DNA of 64,000 bases, taken from contig CANXME010002001.1 in assembly GCA_948144175.1 (NCBI GenBank), forward strand, positions 1,488,501-1,552,500, in the 5' to 3' direction. Under the pieces are notes generated by a model. The model was not told the origin of the DNA, did not search any database, and was given only the letters and a program-made list of their open reading frames with translations. This DNA comes from Closterium sp. NIES-65 (Eukaryota; Streptophyta; Zygnematophyceae; Desmidiales; Closteriaceae). Position 1 is the first letter of the stretch; every line of letters starts with the position of its first letter. The position numbers were made by a program, and so were the translations under genes. Below are positions 27,010 to 36,901 of this stretch, piece after piece.

Positions 27010-28328
27010 GAGATGAGGTAGAGCAGCGGCAAAGCACTCAAATTCCTCCTGCCTGTACTCAAGGACGTCCGTGCCAAGAGCACACTCACCCTTGACGGAC
27101 GGAGGACAGACAGACTCAGACTCAGCAACAACACTGGTGGCGTAGTCTAGATGACAGCGAGCAGCAAAGTCGACAAGCTCATCAACTAGGGCAGACGCAG
27201 CAGCAGACTTAAAGGAGGGTCAGTGACAGCTGTGGCCAGGATACGCGTGATAGTAGGACTAGCAGCACGAAGAGAGTCAGACTCTGGGTCAGCAAGGGCA
27301 CGAAGAGAGGACGCAGGAGAAGAAGGCAGAGGTACTCGCTGTGGAGCAGTAGAAAGGCGAAGCGTCATCTGGTGAGTGCCTGGGACAGCAGGAGGACGCT
27401 GACGCGGGACACTACGACCAGTGCGAGCAGCTCAAACAGGTGACGCAGAACGAGACTCAGGCGACACAGGACGAGACTCCGGCTCACGACGCTCCGTAAG
27501 ACCTCCTGTCGGACTAGTTTAGGGAGAAGGACTAGGTCGTGACGAGGCAAGCTGTAACTGTGCCTGCGACTGAACAGATGGAGGACACTCTAAGGAGGGA
27601 GCAGGACAAGGAGGAGGAGGCTGACCAAGAACCTGCTGAAGGAGCGGAACGAAGTACGGCTGCGGTCGTGAAGCGCCCTCAGAACCAGCAGAGACCGCAC
27701 CAGAACCCCCAGCAGCAGCTCCAACGGCATCCTCAGCTCCAGCGGCAGCTCCAGCAGCTCCAACACCTGCAGCTCCAACTCCAGCACCAGCAGCACCTCC
27801 AGTAGCACCAGCTCCAGCAAACCCCCCCCCCAAGTCCCAGCAGCTCCAGTATCGCCTGTACGAGCACCTCCAGGACCAGAGGCTCCCGTACCTCCAGCAG
27901 CACCACAGCCTCCAGCGGGCGGCACCCCAGTGCTAGGAGCACCGCTCCGGAGGCTGTAGTGCCGAGCGTACCACTCATGCAGTCGCTGTGGGGAAGGAGG
28001 CGACGGCTGCGACCCAGCACCCGCAGCACCACCAGCTCCAACTCCGGCAAAACCCCCAGCTCCAGCAGCCCCACGCCGGAGGCTGTAACACTGAGAGTAC
28101 CACTGACGCAACTGCTATGAAGAGGGAGCATCACCAGGCGCAGGGCGGTCAGTCTCAGCTGCCCCAGGCTAAGCACCCCTAGGCTCAGCACCCCCAGGCT
28201 TAGCACCCCCAGGCTCAACACCCCCAGTCTTAGCACCCCCAGTCTCAGCACCCCCAGGCTCAGCACCCCCAGGCTCAGCACTCCCAGGCTCAGCACCCCC
28301 AGTCTCAGTACCACCAGGCTCAGCACCC
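27010..28328 (-). pseudogene. Copia-1 integrase-RT linker and GAEPGG hinge
   Basis: Low-complexity linker with several frame breaks. 28160-28330 is a 15-bp CCCCCAGGCTCAGCA tandem (GAEPGG on the minus strand). Two copies of the LREWY peptide occur (QLRQWYSQCYSLRRG and SPQRLHEWYARHYSLRSG). A Gly/Ala/Val-rich tract at about 27700-27840 follows. No enzyme domain. Confidence 0.8.
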
Positions 28329-30188
28329 CTAGTCTTTGTACCCCTCGCAGGACCAGAGTCGACAGCTACCTCGACAGGCTCGACCGGGTCTACCTTGGAA
28401 ACACCTGAGGGAGCATGACCCAGGGGAGGGAGGGGGTCTACCGAAGTAGCACCTGGCGTGAGAAAGAGCGGCGAGGGGGGGACCGGCGCAGTGCGGTAGG
28501 GGGAGCGGCGCAGTGCGGTAGGGGAACAGACGGTAAAAGGGTACCGACTCGTCAAAAGTGACGTCCTGAGAGGGGAAGACACGGCGCGAGGTGGGGTGGT
28601 AAAACTGCCAGCCAGGCGCGTTAGGGACAAAGCCAAGAAAGACGCAGGGAACGGCATGGGAGGAGAGCTTGTCCACTGACGTATCGCGGACAAAGGCTCG
28701 ACATCCCCAGACTCGGAACACCGACGCATCTCCAACCTTCCCCGTCCAACGCAGTGTGGGCGAGGTCTCCGGAGCAGAGACACGGGGCCAGAGGTTGAGC
28801 TGATGCGCAGCGTACTGCACTGCAAACGGCCACAGGAAATGGGGGGCAGCCGCATGGATCATGGAGGTACGAGCGACCTCCATGACTAAGCCAGTGCGGC
28901 GCTCAGCAAAGATATCAATTCCCTTCTTAAGCAGATCAGCCCAGCGGGGCAGCTCAGAGGCGTCAGGGAATTGCTCGCGCCAGGCGTCGTCGAGACGAAA
29001 GAAGCAGCGCTACGCCGCGTGAAACCTCCCACAGGTCTGGCCAGTGCAGTCACCTGTGCGGATGACGTACGGGCAGGTACCCTCACCCCCAGACCCCCCA
29101 CGCTGAGAGAACCACTCACGGAGCTGCTGGGATGACGGGGTCTCGCTAGGACGCTGCTGCTGCTTCCTCTGGCCACCTCCGATCCCCCCACGCTGCAACG
29201 CTCCACCGCGCCCGCCACCGGCTCCACTGCCGCCACCACTGCCACCACCACCCCTGCCACCCCCGTCAGCGCCGCCGCCACCACCCCCGGCTCCGCCACT
29301 GACCCCCCCACCACCAGTACCACTCCCACCACCGCCACCACCCCCGCCGCCTCCACCCCCTCCACCACCGCCGCCCCTGCCGCCACCTCCGCCACCCCTG
29401 CCCCCCTTGCCCCTGCCGCCCTTGCGCCTCCCACTAGGAGCAGACGCAGCCGCGACCCCCTCAGCACCGAGGTAGTTGACAGCAGCAGCAGATGCAATGG
29501 AGGGGAGGAGGGGGACGGGGGAGCACCCCTCAAAGAAGGGAGTGCGAGGGTCGCCACGAGAGGCACCTACAGCTACAATGCTCTTCTTTGCTGCTAGGAG
29601 TTCCTTCTCGAGCAGGTCGGCAGTGAGGTCGGTAGGGGAGAGGGCGAGAAAGTGGTCCCTGACAGTGCGAAGGGAGTCAGGGAGGCGGGTGACTAGTTGA
29701 TAGAGTGTGAGGTACATCGGGGGAGGGTTCTTGGCTAGGAAATCGGGGGGAAGCGCGGCACGGTAGCGAAGATCACTAGTGCGGAGGTGCGTGATGACGT
29801 CAGCTACAGTGGCAAAAGCAGACGGATCGGGGAAGAGATAGGGCAGTGAGAGACGGCCTATCGCAGCAGTAGCAGGGGAGAATTAGCGTGCAACTACAGC
29901 GTCGTACAGCTCCTTAGCGGTCTTATGCTGGCCAAAGTGCTCGCGCTCATCTAACGGTAGGTGGCTGCGAACAGCTAGGCGAGCGTGAGCGTCACGGGTC
30001 TGCCACTGTGAGCGAGCAGTGCTGTCAGCAGTAGTAGCAGGTGCGGGAGCGGCGCCGGACGTGTGGTAAAAAAGGGAAACATCGTCCTTGGCAGTGATCT
30101 GGAGGAACAGGTGCAGGTCATCGAGCCAAACGTCAAACTTAATCGGACGGCCCTCAGAGTCAAAGGTGAGAACTGTAGGACTAGCCAT
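28329..30188 (-). pseudogene. Copia-1 gag fused to integrase C-terminus by internal deletion
   Basis: Gag begins MASPTVLTFDSEGRPIKFDV at 30188 and continues WLDDLHLFLQI, EHFGQHKTAKELYDAVVAR then TAA (copia D has Tyr). Further on: YLTLYQLVTRLPDSLRTVRDH, a long Gly-rich (GGN)n tract at 29200-29430, SSQQLREWFSQRGG and the Cys motif CPYVIRTGDCTGQTCGRFH. After DLLKKGIDIF at about 28906 the sequence jumps to AERRTGLVMEVARTSMIHAA, the integrase C-terminal half. The protease, pre-integrase and catalytic integrase core, roughly 1.2 kb in copia D, are missing. Non-autonomous. Confidence 0.85.
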
Positions 30189-30189
30189 A

Positions 30190-30805
30190 GTGACAGTAGC
30201 AGCAGTAGCAGTAGCAGTAAGAGCAGTAGCAGTAGCAGCTGTAGTAGTAGGAACAGGAACAGCAGGTGCTGCAGGTGGTGCACAGTAGGGCGGCGCGGCT
30301 CGTTCAGGGCGGCGCGGCTCGGTCAGAGCGGCGCGGCTCGGTCAGGGCGGTGCGGCGCGGCTTGGACTAGGCTATGCGGCGCGGCGCGACGGTGGGCCTG
30401 CGTGTGGGCGGCTGTAGCGTACGGGCCGCGGCTGTGCGTGGGCTGCAGTCGCGCGTGGGCGGCGACCTACACAGGTGACGCGGCGGCCTACGGGCGGGGC
30501 TGCAGCGCGCTGGATGGCCAGCAGGGCTGGTCGACGGGCGGCTAGCGGGCTGCTCGTGGGCGGCGCTGGTCGTGCGGGCGGCTAACAAGCGACGCGCGCG
30601 CGACTCGGGCCGTGCGCGGGCGGCTAGCGGGCTACGCACGCTAAAAATAAAAGAGGCCACGCACAGGGCTAGCGAGCTACGCACGGGCAGCAGAAGAGAG
30701 AGAGGCGCACGAGGGAGCTAAGTCGATAGGGCGCTCGAGGGCGCTTCTAGCGGATCGGTGGGCCCTTAGGTGGTCGTAGGTTCCTAACCTAGGCTCGTAA
30801 TACCA
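30190..30805 (-). repeat. Copia-1 leader: AGCAGT and GC-rich repeats, PBS at 30805
   Basis: A trinucleotide-like AGTAGC run lies at 30195-30245, then GGCGGCGCGGCTCGGTCAG units at about 30290-30360, then imperfect GGGCGGCTAGCGGGC units. PBS on the minus strand reads TGGTATTACGAGCCTAGG from 30805. Confidence 0.75.
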
Positions 30806-30933
30806 TGTCAGAATGAGAGAAGTGGTTAGACTTGCAAGATTGGGAGTACAAGTAGGAAAACCCTAGTATGTTGTACCCCCTAAGGCTAAACCTATTGTAG
30901 CCTATAGAACACTAACATATACAATGTTTGAAA
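30806..30933 (-). repeat. Copia-1 5' LTR
   Basis: Pairs with 16997-17124. Terminal CA has become AA on the + strand at 30932-30933. Confidence 0.9.
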
Positions 30934-31795
30934 AGTTTTGGAAGGAGCTCATGGGATTGTTGGGGACAAAACTTGCGATGTCTTCATAATACGACCCACA
31001 GACTGATGGACGGACTGAGCGACTCAATCAGGTGGTTGAACAGTTACTGTGCACAGCTTGCAAAGATGACATCAGCCACTGGGACACACAGTTACCGACA
31101 TTAGAGTTCGCTTACAACAACGCGTCACATGCGGCCACAGGGAAAACTCCTTCCTGTGTTACGGACAGGAACCACTTACCCCACAGCAGCCAGCCACACA
31201 AGCACACGTCCAAGCCGCACATGACTTTGTCACCACCATGCAGCAGCTATGGGAGAAGATTCAGCGAACTACTCACCACGATGTAGACCTCCCAGAAGCA
31301 GTATGCCGATCGGTGAGCGACGTGATCACTCAGTAGCAGTCGGAGATCAGGTGCTTCTTGACACGCGCAACTTGAACCTGTCTCACCTCCCATCCAAGCC
31401 CCGGCCTCGCTTCTGTGGTCCTTTTCTTGTTGAGGCACAGGTGACACCAGTAATATTCCGCTTGCGTTTACCAGATACATGGAAGCTTCACAACGCTTTC
31501 CATGTTCAGCTACTGAAGCCCTACAAGGACCCCAACCAGCAGTTCCAGGGACGCCAGCTACCGCCACCACCACCTGTTCTCATCCAGGATGAACCAGAGT
31601 ACGAAGTGGAGCGCGTTCTCACTCATCGGCGGCGCGGCGGCAAGACTCTCGAGTTCCTGATACGCTGGAAGGGATACGACCCCACTGAGGAAAGTTGGGT
31701 TGTTGAAGCTGATATGGGCAACGCACGCCGTGCTCTCAATGATTATCTTGTCGAGCAGGGTGTTTCTCACGCCACCCAGCTTTGAGGGGGGGACG
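30934..31795 (+). pseudogene. Gypsy A1 integrase C-terminal half, GPY/F and chromodomain
   Basis: Integrase resumes at KFWKELMGLLGTKLAMSS with the catalytic Glu region YDPQTDGRTERLNQVVEQ and PTLEFAYNNASHAATGKTP. After frame breaks the frame from 31321 gives RRDHSVAVGDQVLLDTRNL, the GPY/F-like FCGPFLVEAQVTPVIFRL, LHNAFHVQLLKPY, then the chromodomain: EYEVERVLTHRRRGGKTLEF, LIRWKGYDPTEESWVVEAD. Chromodomains of chromoviruses steer integration to heterochromatin. The frame ends HATQL-stop at 31783-31785, followed by the GAGGGGGGGACG polypurine tract. Confidence 0.9.
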
Positions 31796-32166
31796 TGTGA
31801 GAGTACGACGACTTATGCTGGCTTTGCTAGCTTGCCTAAACTTTATTGCGCTATATCAAGATCGGGTTTATTTTATCATGCATAGATATGCCTGATTTCC
31901 TAGGTTAGGTGCATTCCTACATTTTACTCTAGTTATAGCACCGAACCAGGTTACATGTACCGAACTCAAGCCTATTCGGTTTTCCACCGAATTGCTTTCT
32001 ACTGAGTTTGGGAAGGTTCTGTTTGGGGTGCTTCGCGACCCTCAGAACATTCGCGTAACACCTGGGTAACTGGCCTTGTGTCGAGACTATATATAGTCTC
32101 GTGTTGTACCCAGGTGAATCATTCAATTCAAGCCCACTTTTCTGAGCTCGATCCTAGATCCTCACA
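31796..32166 (+). repeat. Gypsy A1 3' LTR (371 bp)
   Basis: Begins TGTGAGAG and ends CCTCACA. Contains the TATA palindrome at 32082-32101. A second copy lies at 40303-40673. Confidence 0.9.
32059..32116 (+). promoter_or_regulatory. TATA box in a 20-bp perfect palindrome, within a larger inverted repeat
   Basis: CGAGACTATATATAGTCTCG (32082-32101) is a perfect palindrome around TATATATA. It is enclosed by CACCTGGGTA (32059-32068) and TACCCAGGTG (32107-32116), also perfect complements. The same arrangement is in the other LTR at about 40566-40623. It is the likely core promoter of the gypsy A LTR. Confidence 0.75.
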
Positions 32167-33711
32167 CAGCTGCCAGACAGTGTTCTCAGGGAAGGCTGCG
32201 TGAAACCCGGGGGCTCGCCGGAGGAAAATGCGCTCGTGCAGGTCGCCCTGCAGGAACGCATTGGAGACGTCCATGGAATCGATTTCCATGTTGTCACGTG
32301 CACCAATGTCGAGGGCGGTGCGAAGGGTGGGGGGTTTGGCGGTGGGGGCGTAGGTGAACCAGTAGTACTCAGCCCAAGTCTGCGTGAAGCCCTTGGCGCA
32401 GTAGCGTGCTTTGTACACCGGTTCTTCGCCCGGCAGCTGCTTCACCCGAAAGACCCATTTGCCGTCAACGAGGTTAGCGCCCGCAGGGAGGGGGACATCG
32501 ACAAAGGAGTCTTTGCGAATGAAAGCCTCACACTCCAAGAAGATCGCTGCCATACATTTATCCGCATCAAGGCAGGTGATGGCTTCCTGGAAGGTGGAGG
32601 GAGTGAAGATGGTGGGGGTGGTGGTGGCACCAAGGACGGGAAAGCCCAGGAAGTCAAGGTAGAGGGAGGTAAGGAACGGAGTGTGCTCCCGAATGTTGAG
32701 AAACTCTTCATGGGAGTCCTCAAGGAGCTGAATGGAGGCAGAAGGAGGAGCCCCAAGGATTTTGTCCACAGAGCGGGTATGGATGTAAGGGAGGAGGAAG
32801 GGGGAGGAGCGGGAAGTGGCACGACGCCGCTGCTGCTGCTGGTGCTGCTGAAGCTGCTGCCCTTGTTGTTGCGGCTGCGGCTGACCGTGCTGTTGCTGTG
32901 TCTACTGAGGCTGCTGCTGCTGCTGCTGCTGCTACTACTGCTGCTGCTGCTACTGCTGCTGCTGCTGCTGCTGCTGCTGTCCCGGTTGCCGCTGCTGCTG
33001 CTGCTGCCCCGGCTGCTGCGGCTGCTGTCCTGAGTGCTGTTGCTGCTGCTGCTCCCTCGGCTGCGGCTGCTGCTGCTGCTGCTGCTGATCCGGCTGCTGG
33101 AAGGAGGGAGAGGGAGAGGAGGAGGGAGAGGGGGGAGGGGATGCAGCCGAGTGAGCGGGGGAAGCGGGCGCGGCAGGGTCGTAGACGTCGGCGGAGGAGG
33201 AGGGCGGGAGTGGGGTGGCGACGGGTGGGAGGAGAGGGGCTGGAGGGAGAAGGGGCGGGAGGACGGTGTCAGTCCAGGCGAGGGGACGAGTGGGAGGAGG
33301 GAGAGGATCAGGGGGAGGAGTGGAGTAATAGGGAACCGATTCGTCGAAGACGACGTCGCTGCTGCGGATGAGGCGATTGGTGGGAGGGTGGAGGAAGAGG
33401 TAGCCTGGGGAGTCGCGGTTGTGCCCAAGGTAAACGCATTCCAGGGCGCAAGGAGCAAGCTTGCCAGCGGCGCGGGAGCGGTCGGCGGGTGGGATGAGAA
33501 CGAAGGCCTTGCAGCCCCAGACGCGAAGGCCGGCAGCGTCAGGTTTGGCGTTGGACCAAAGCTTTGTGGGGGAGGAGGAAGGATGCTGAGGGTGGGAGCG
33601 GAGATTAAGGAGAAGGGCGACGTGGAGGAGGGCATAGCTCCAGAGGGAAGGAGGGGTGGAGGCATGAGCAATGAGACAGCGAGCTATCTTGGTGATCTCA
33701 GGAATGCGGCT
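32167..33711 (-). pseudogene. Copia B, segment copy 1: integrase C-terminus, polyQ linker, RT start
   Basis: Minus-strand copia, different from the copia-1/D/F family. From right to left: PEITKIARCLIAHASTPPSLW, LRVWGCKAFVLIPPADRSRA, CVYLGHNRDSPGYLFLHPP, SSDVVFDESVPYYS (integrase C-terminal part); a long Gln-rich tract from CTG/CAG repeats (32817-33095); LVDGKWVFRVKQLPGEEPVYKARY, SMDVSNAFLQGDLHERIFL and PGFHAAFPENTVWQL (RT start). RT ends where the gypsy LTR begins (32166/32167). The left element boundary is therefore a gypsy A insertion into copia B RT. At 33711 the sequence breaks into copia C. Confidence 0.85.
32817..33095 (-). repeat. CTG/CAG repeat encoding polyglutamine in copia B linker (copy 1)
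   Basis: Runs of CTG with CTA, CCC and CGG interruptions give up to about 15 consecutive Gln codons. The paralogous tract at 41335-41565 is shorter and differently interrupted. Confidence 0.9.
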
Positions 33712-33950
33712 CAGGGTGGGCCTCGAGGACACACACAGTCTGAGAGCAAGCAAGGGTCACATGACCAATCAGCAAGAACGAGAAAGGGTCACAAGACCAG
33801 TGCACAAGAACAAGACAAATCTCAGGGTGGAGCTCAAAGTCACCACACACTCCGAGGACAAGCAAGGGGCCACAGGGCCAGTCCACATGCAGATATATAT
33901 AGCAAATATAATGAGATGCAAGAGTACAAGACAAGCAAGACAAAGCATCT

Positions 33951-35360
33951 CTACGTAAGCAAGTGAGGACGGGTAGGCACAAGGCCAAGCTGGGTGCAGA
34001 AACGCTGGTGGTCACCAGGCGGTAGCGCCTTGGTGAAGAGATCTGCAGTGTTGGCCTCAGAGACCACACGTCGTACGAGTGCCTGGCCACGCTGCTGCAA
34101 CTCACGCAGAAGGAAGTAACAAAGCTGGATGTGCTTCGCCTTCCCAACTAGTCGGGGCTCCTCACACAACAGGACAGCAGACCTGTTGTCGGCGAACAAG
34201 ACGGGGGGAGAGCGAGGCCGCTCACCAAGGTCGTTGAGAAGGAAAGACAGCCAGCAAAGCTCCTGAGCGGCCATGGCCGCAGCGTACACCTCTGCCTCAT
34301 AGCTGGAACCGGCCACGGACGATGCCCCAGTCGACCGCCACGAAACAGCGCCTGTCCCGAGGCTAAAGGAGTACCCCTGTGTAGACAGAGGCGTCTCCGT
34401 GTCGTCGCCCCACGACGAGTCCGAGTAACCTGTGAGTGTAACTGGCTGCTTCCCTCCAAGGACAAGTCCCATGCCTGATGTACTCGCCACATACTTCGCC
34501 ACCCTCTTAGCAGCAGACCAGTGGGAAGGTCGGTGTCTCCCAGGCGCAACAAAGCGCGCAAGAACGCTAAGAGGGTAGGCTAAGTCTGGGCGAGTGCAGG
34601 TCATCAGGTACATGAGACAACCCACCAGCTCAAGATATGGACCACTGGACTCAAATGACTCGTCCGAAGGTGGAGCCGTGAGCCCATGATCCACACCAAG
34701 AGGGGTGAGCTGTACCTTGGAGAACGGGAAGCAGAACCGCGTGAGGATCTGCTCGACCATATGCGACTGCGTCAGCGTAATGGTGCGAGCTGCCCTGTCC
34801 CTAGTGATCTACAGGCCAAGGTAGTGGTGCAGCTCACCAAGGTCAGTGCAGGTGTGTCTCCTCTGCAGTTCCTCCTTCACGGAGGCCAGTGCGTGTCGGT
34901 CGGGAGTGGCAAAGACCAGGTCGTCAACGTAAACAAGAACAAAGAACGGGGTCGAGCCACGGCGGACGAACAGTGACGGGTCGGCAGACGACGGAAAGAA
35001 GTCAAGCGCTGCAAGGGTTGAGCGAAGTGTGTCGTGCCACTCACGTAGAGCCTGGCGCAGGCCGTAGACTGGTCGACGCAGCTGCCACTGGGTCCCAGGT
35101 AGGAAAGAGCCAGTGAAGTCAGGCGGCCGACGCAGCCAGATCTGCTCGTGTAGGCTCCCCTGAAGGAACGCGGTGGAAAAGTCCAAGGAGTGCAACTCGT
35201 AGTCGCGCTGGGCTGCAATATGCAGCAACACCCGAAGAGTACTCATCTTCGGGGTGGGAGCGAAGGTCTGGAAGAAGTCCACCCCCTCTCGCTGACTGAA
35301 GCCTCTCGCCACATAGCGCGCCTTGAACACAGGTGGTGATCCAGGCGGCCACTTCACCTT
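33951..35360 (-). pseudogene. Copia C reverse transcriptase and RNase H
   Basis: RT: VFKARYVARGFSQREGVDFF, LHSLDFSTAFLQGSLHEQIW, VYGLRQALREWHDTL, FFVLVYVDDLVFATPD (YVDD). After LGELHHYLGL a TAG replaces Gln at about 34808, then ITRDRAARTITLTQSHMVEQ, PYLELVGCLMYLMTCTRPDL, LTGYSDSSWGDD, SSYEAEVYAAAMAAQELCW and SEANTADLFTKALPPGDHQ. One nonsense codon over about 470 codons makes this a fairly recent copy. Confidence 0.9.
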
Positions 35361-35369
35361 GTAGAGCCA

Positions 35370-36901
35370 TCACCCACTGACGACGTTCGTCCCAGGTGGT
35401 GGGACTGCGTCGACGTAAGTGCTTGTGGACCTATAAGATGCCATCTCTGCCTCCTCAGCTGCTATCCAATACGAAGCCCAGGGTCCCGAGACCGCCTCGG
35501 CGTGAGTGCGAGGGATCGGGATGTCAAGAGCGTCTGGATCCCCCTCAGGGGCAAGCAACATGGCGCAGAGATGAGGAACAGCGGCCGCAAGAAAACCAAG
35601 CTCAAACTGCCTGTCCTCGAGGACCTCTAGGGGAAAAACAGGAGCACCCCCAAAGAACGGAGAACGAGCAGGGCCACTCACCAAGTGAGCGGCGTAGTCA
35701 AGGCGGTGGGAAGAGGCAAAGCCAGCGACAGTGGTAACAAGTGCCGAAACAGACGACAGAGGTGCAGTCGGGTGAGTGACCAACGCGGACAAAACACGGG
35801 AGACGACAGGACGGGAGGCACGGAGGTAGTCCGACAACGGGTCGTGAAGCACAGTGAGGAACGACTCAGGGGGCTGTGGAAGGACAGGAGGAGGTGGAAC
35901 ACGAGAGCGAAGAACAAGGTGGAACGGACCGTCTGCACGGTAACGGGACCGAGGATGCTCTGGGGATACAGCACGATTGAGGGGAGAACGACGAGTCCAC
36001 TGGGACGAGGAAAGGGACTAAACAGGGGGAACATGAGGGGACGGTAGGGGACCATGAACAAAGCGTGCAGGTGCTGGGTCGGGGAGGTCATGTAGTCGCA
36101 GTCGGTGCTGCTCCGCCTCCTCTGGCGTCTGCTGCAATGGCACCGGCCCCTGCTGCTGCTCCTGTGGCTCCGCCTCTGCCCTGTCTTGCTGCGACTGCAG
36201 CTGCACCCGCTGCTGCGAGCGGGACTCCTGCGCTACCCTCTCCTGCTGAGGTCGTGACTCCTCCTGTACTCTCTCCTGCGGGGCCTGTAACTGCGCCTGC
36301 TGCTGCGGGTGGGGCTCCGGCTCTACCCTCTCCTGGTGCAGCCGTGACTCCTCCTGTACTCTCTCCTGCTGTGTCTGTAACTGCACCTGCTGCTGCGGGC
36401 TGGACTCCTGCTCTACCCTCTTGTGGTGCGGCCGTGACTCCTCCTCTACCCTCTCCTGTTGCGGCTGCAGCTGCACCCGCCACTGCGACCGGGACTCTTG
36501 CTCGACTCTCTCGTGCTGCTGCTACTGCTGCTCCTGTTGTGCCCTCTCAAACCGCTCACGCTCCTCCCTCTCCAGCCGGAGGAGACGCTGCCGTGTCCTC
36601 CACAGGAGTGACCTCCACTCCCACACCCAATGCCCCCCCTGAACCGACACCACGAGCTCCTGCAGCCCCAGTACCCGCACCCTCTGCAATTGCACCTCCC
36701 GCACCCCCAGACACGACAGGGACTGGACGCTGCGGGGGGGACGACTGCGGAGTGACATGCGACACACCTGACGGGGCAGGATGCAAAGCGGGGGGGGGGG
36801 CTACTGGGGCAACTAGGGGGAGCTCAAGGGTGAGGAACAGCGGGGGGGAAAAGACCTCAGTACCTCGGTGGGGGCAACTCCTGTAGTAACAGACAGACTC
36901 G
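35370..36901 (-). pseudogene. Copia C linker with Glu/Gln/Arg repeat
   Basis: 35370-36000 encodes the region before RT (MLLAPEGDPDALDIPIPRTH, YVDAVPPPGTNVV) and a serine/proline linker. 36050-36520 is an imperfect 60-bp-class repeat encoding QQERVEEESRPHHKRVEQE-type heptad-like units, likely coiled coil. 36556-36890 covers the end of the integrase C-terminal region (VGCSTTRSPAGSSLL in another frame) with frameshifts. No enzyme motif. Confidence 0.75.

Larger units (their letters stand above)
16997..30933 (-). mobile_element. Copia-1: Ty1/copia element, internally deleted, hosting the DNMT gypsy
   Basis: Reading the minus strand: 5' LTR 30933-30806, PBS TGGTATTACGAGCC at 30805, leader to about 30190, gag, a gag-integrase fusion, hinge, RT and RNase H, 3' LTR 17124-16997. 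LTRs are 128 bp and differ at about 10 positions by eye, so the element is much older than its 17773-25818 insert. Target duplication: CGTTT at 16992-16996 and AGTTT at 30934-30938; A2 has AGTTC at the empty site, so one base of the left copy changed. Inserted into the gypsy A1 integrase. Confidence 0.9.
5640..32166 (+). mobile_element. Gypsy A1: chromodomain Ty3/gypsy element, heavily interrupted
   Basis: Order of parts on the + strand: leader and gag (5640-7048), gag-protease linker (7049-7399 and 10297-10480), protease (to 10964), reverse transcriptase (10974-12020), RNase H end and integrase (16189-16996, 30934-31330), GPY/F and chromodomain (to 31785), purine-rich tract, 3' LTR 31796-32166. 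Four foreign elements split it: 6511-6670, 7402-10294, 12021-16188 and 16997-30933. No 5' LTR matching the 3' LTR is visible; the left end runs into GC-rich repeat. Stops and frameshifts throughout show it is dead. A second family copy (A2) lies at 59578-64000 on the minus strand and gives the uninterrupted reference. Confidence 0.85.

Noticed and set aside
32200-33033. + strand frame with polyleucine run
   Set aside because: Antisense reading of copia B and its CTG repeat.
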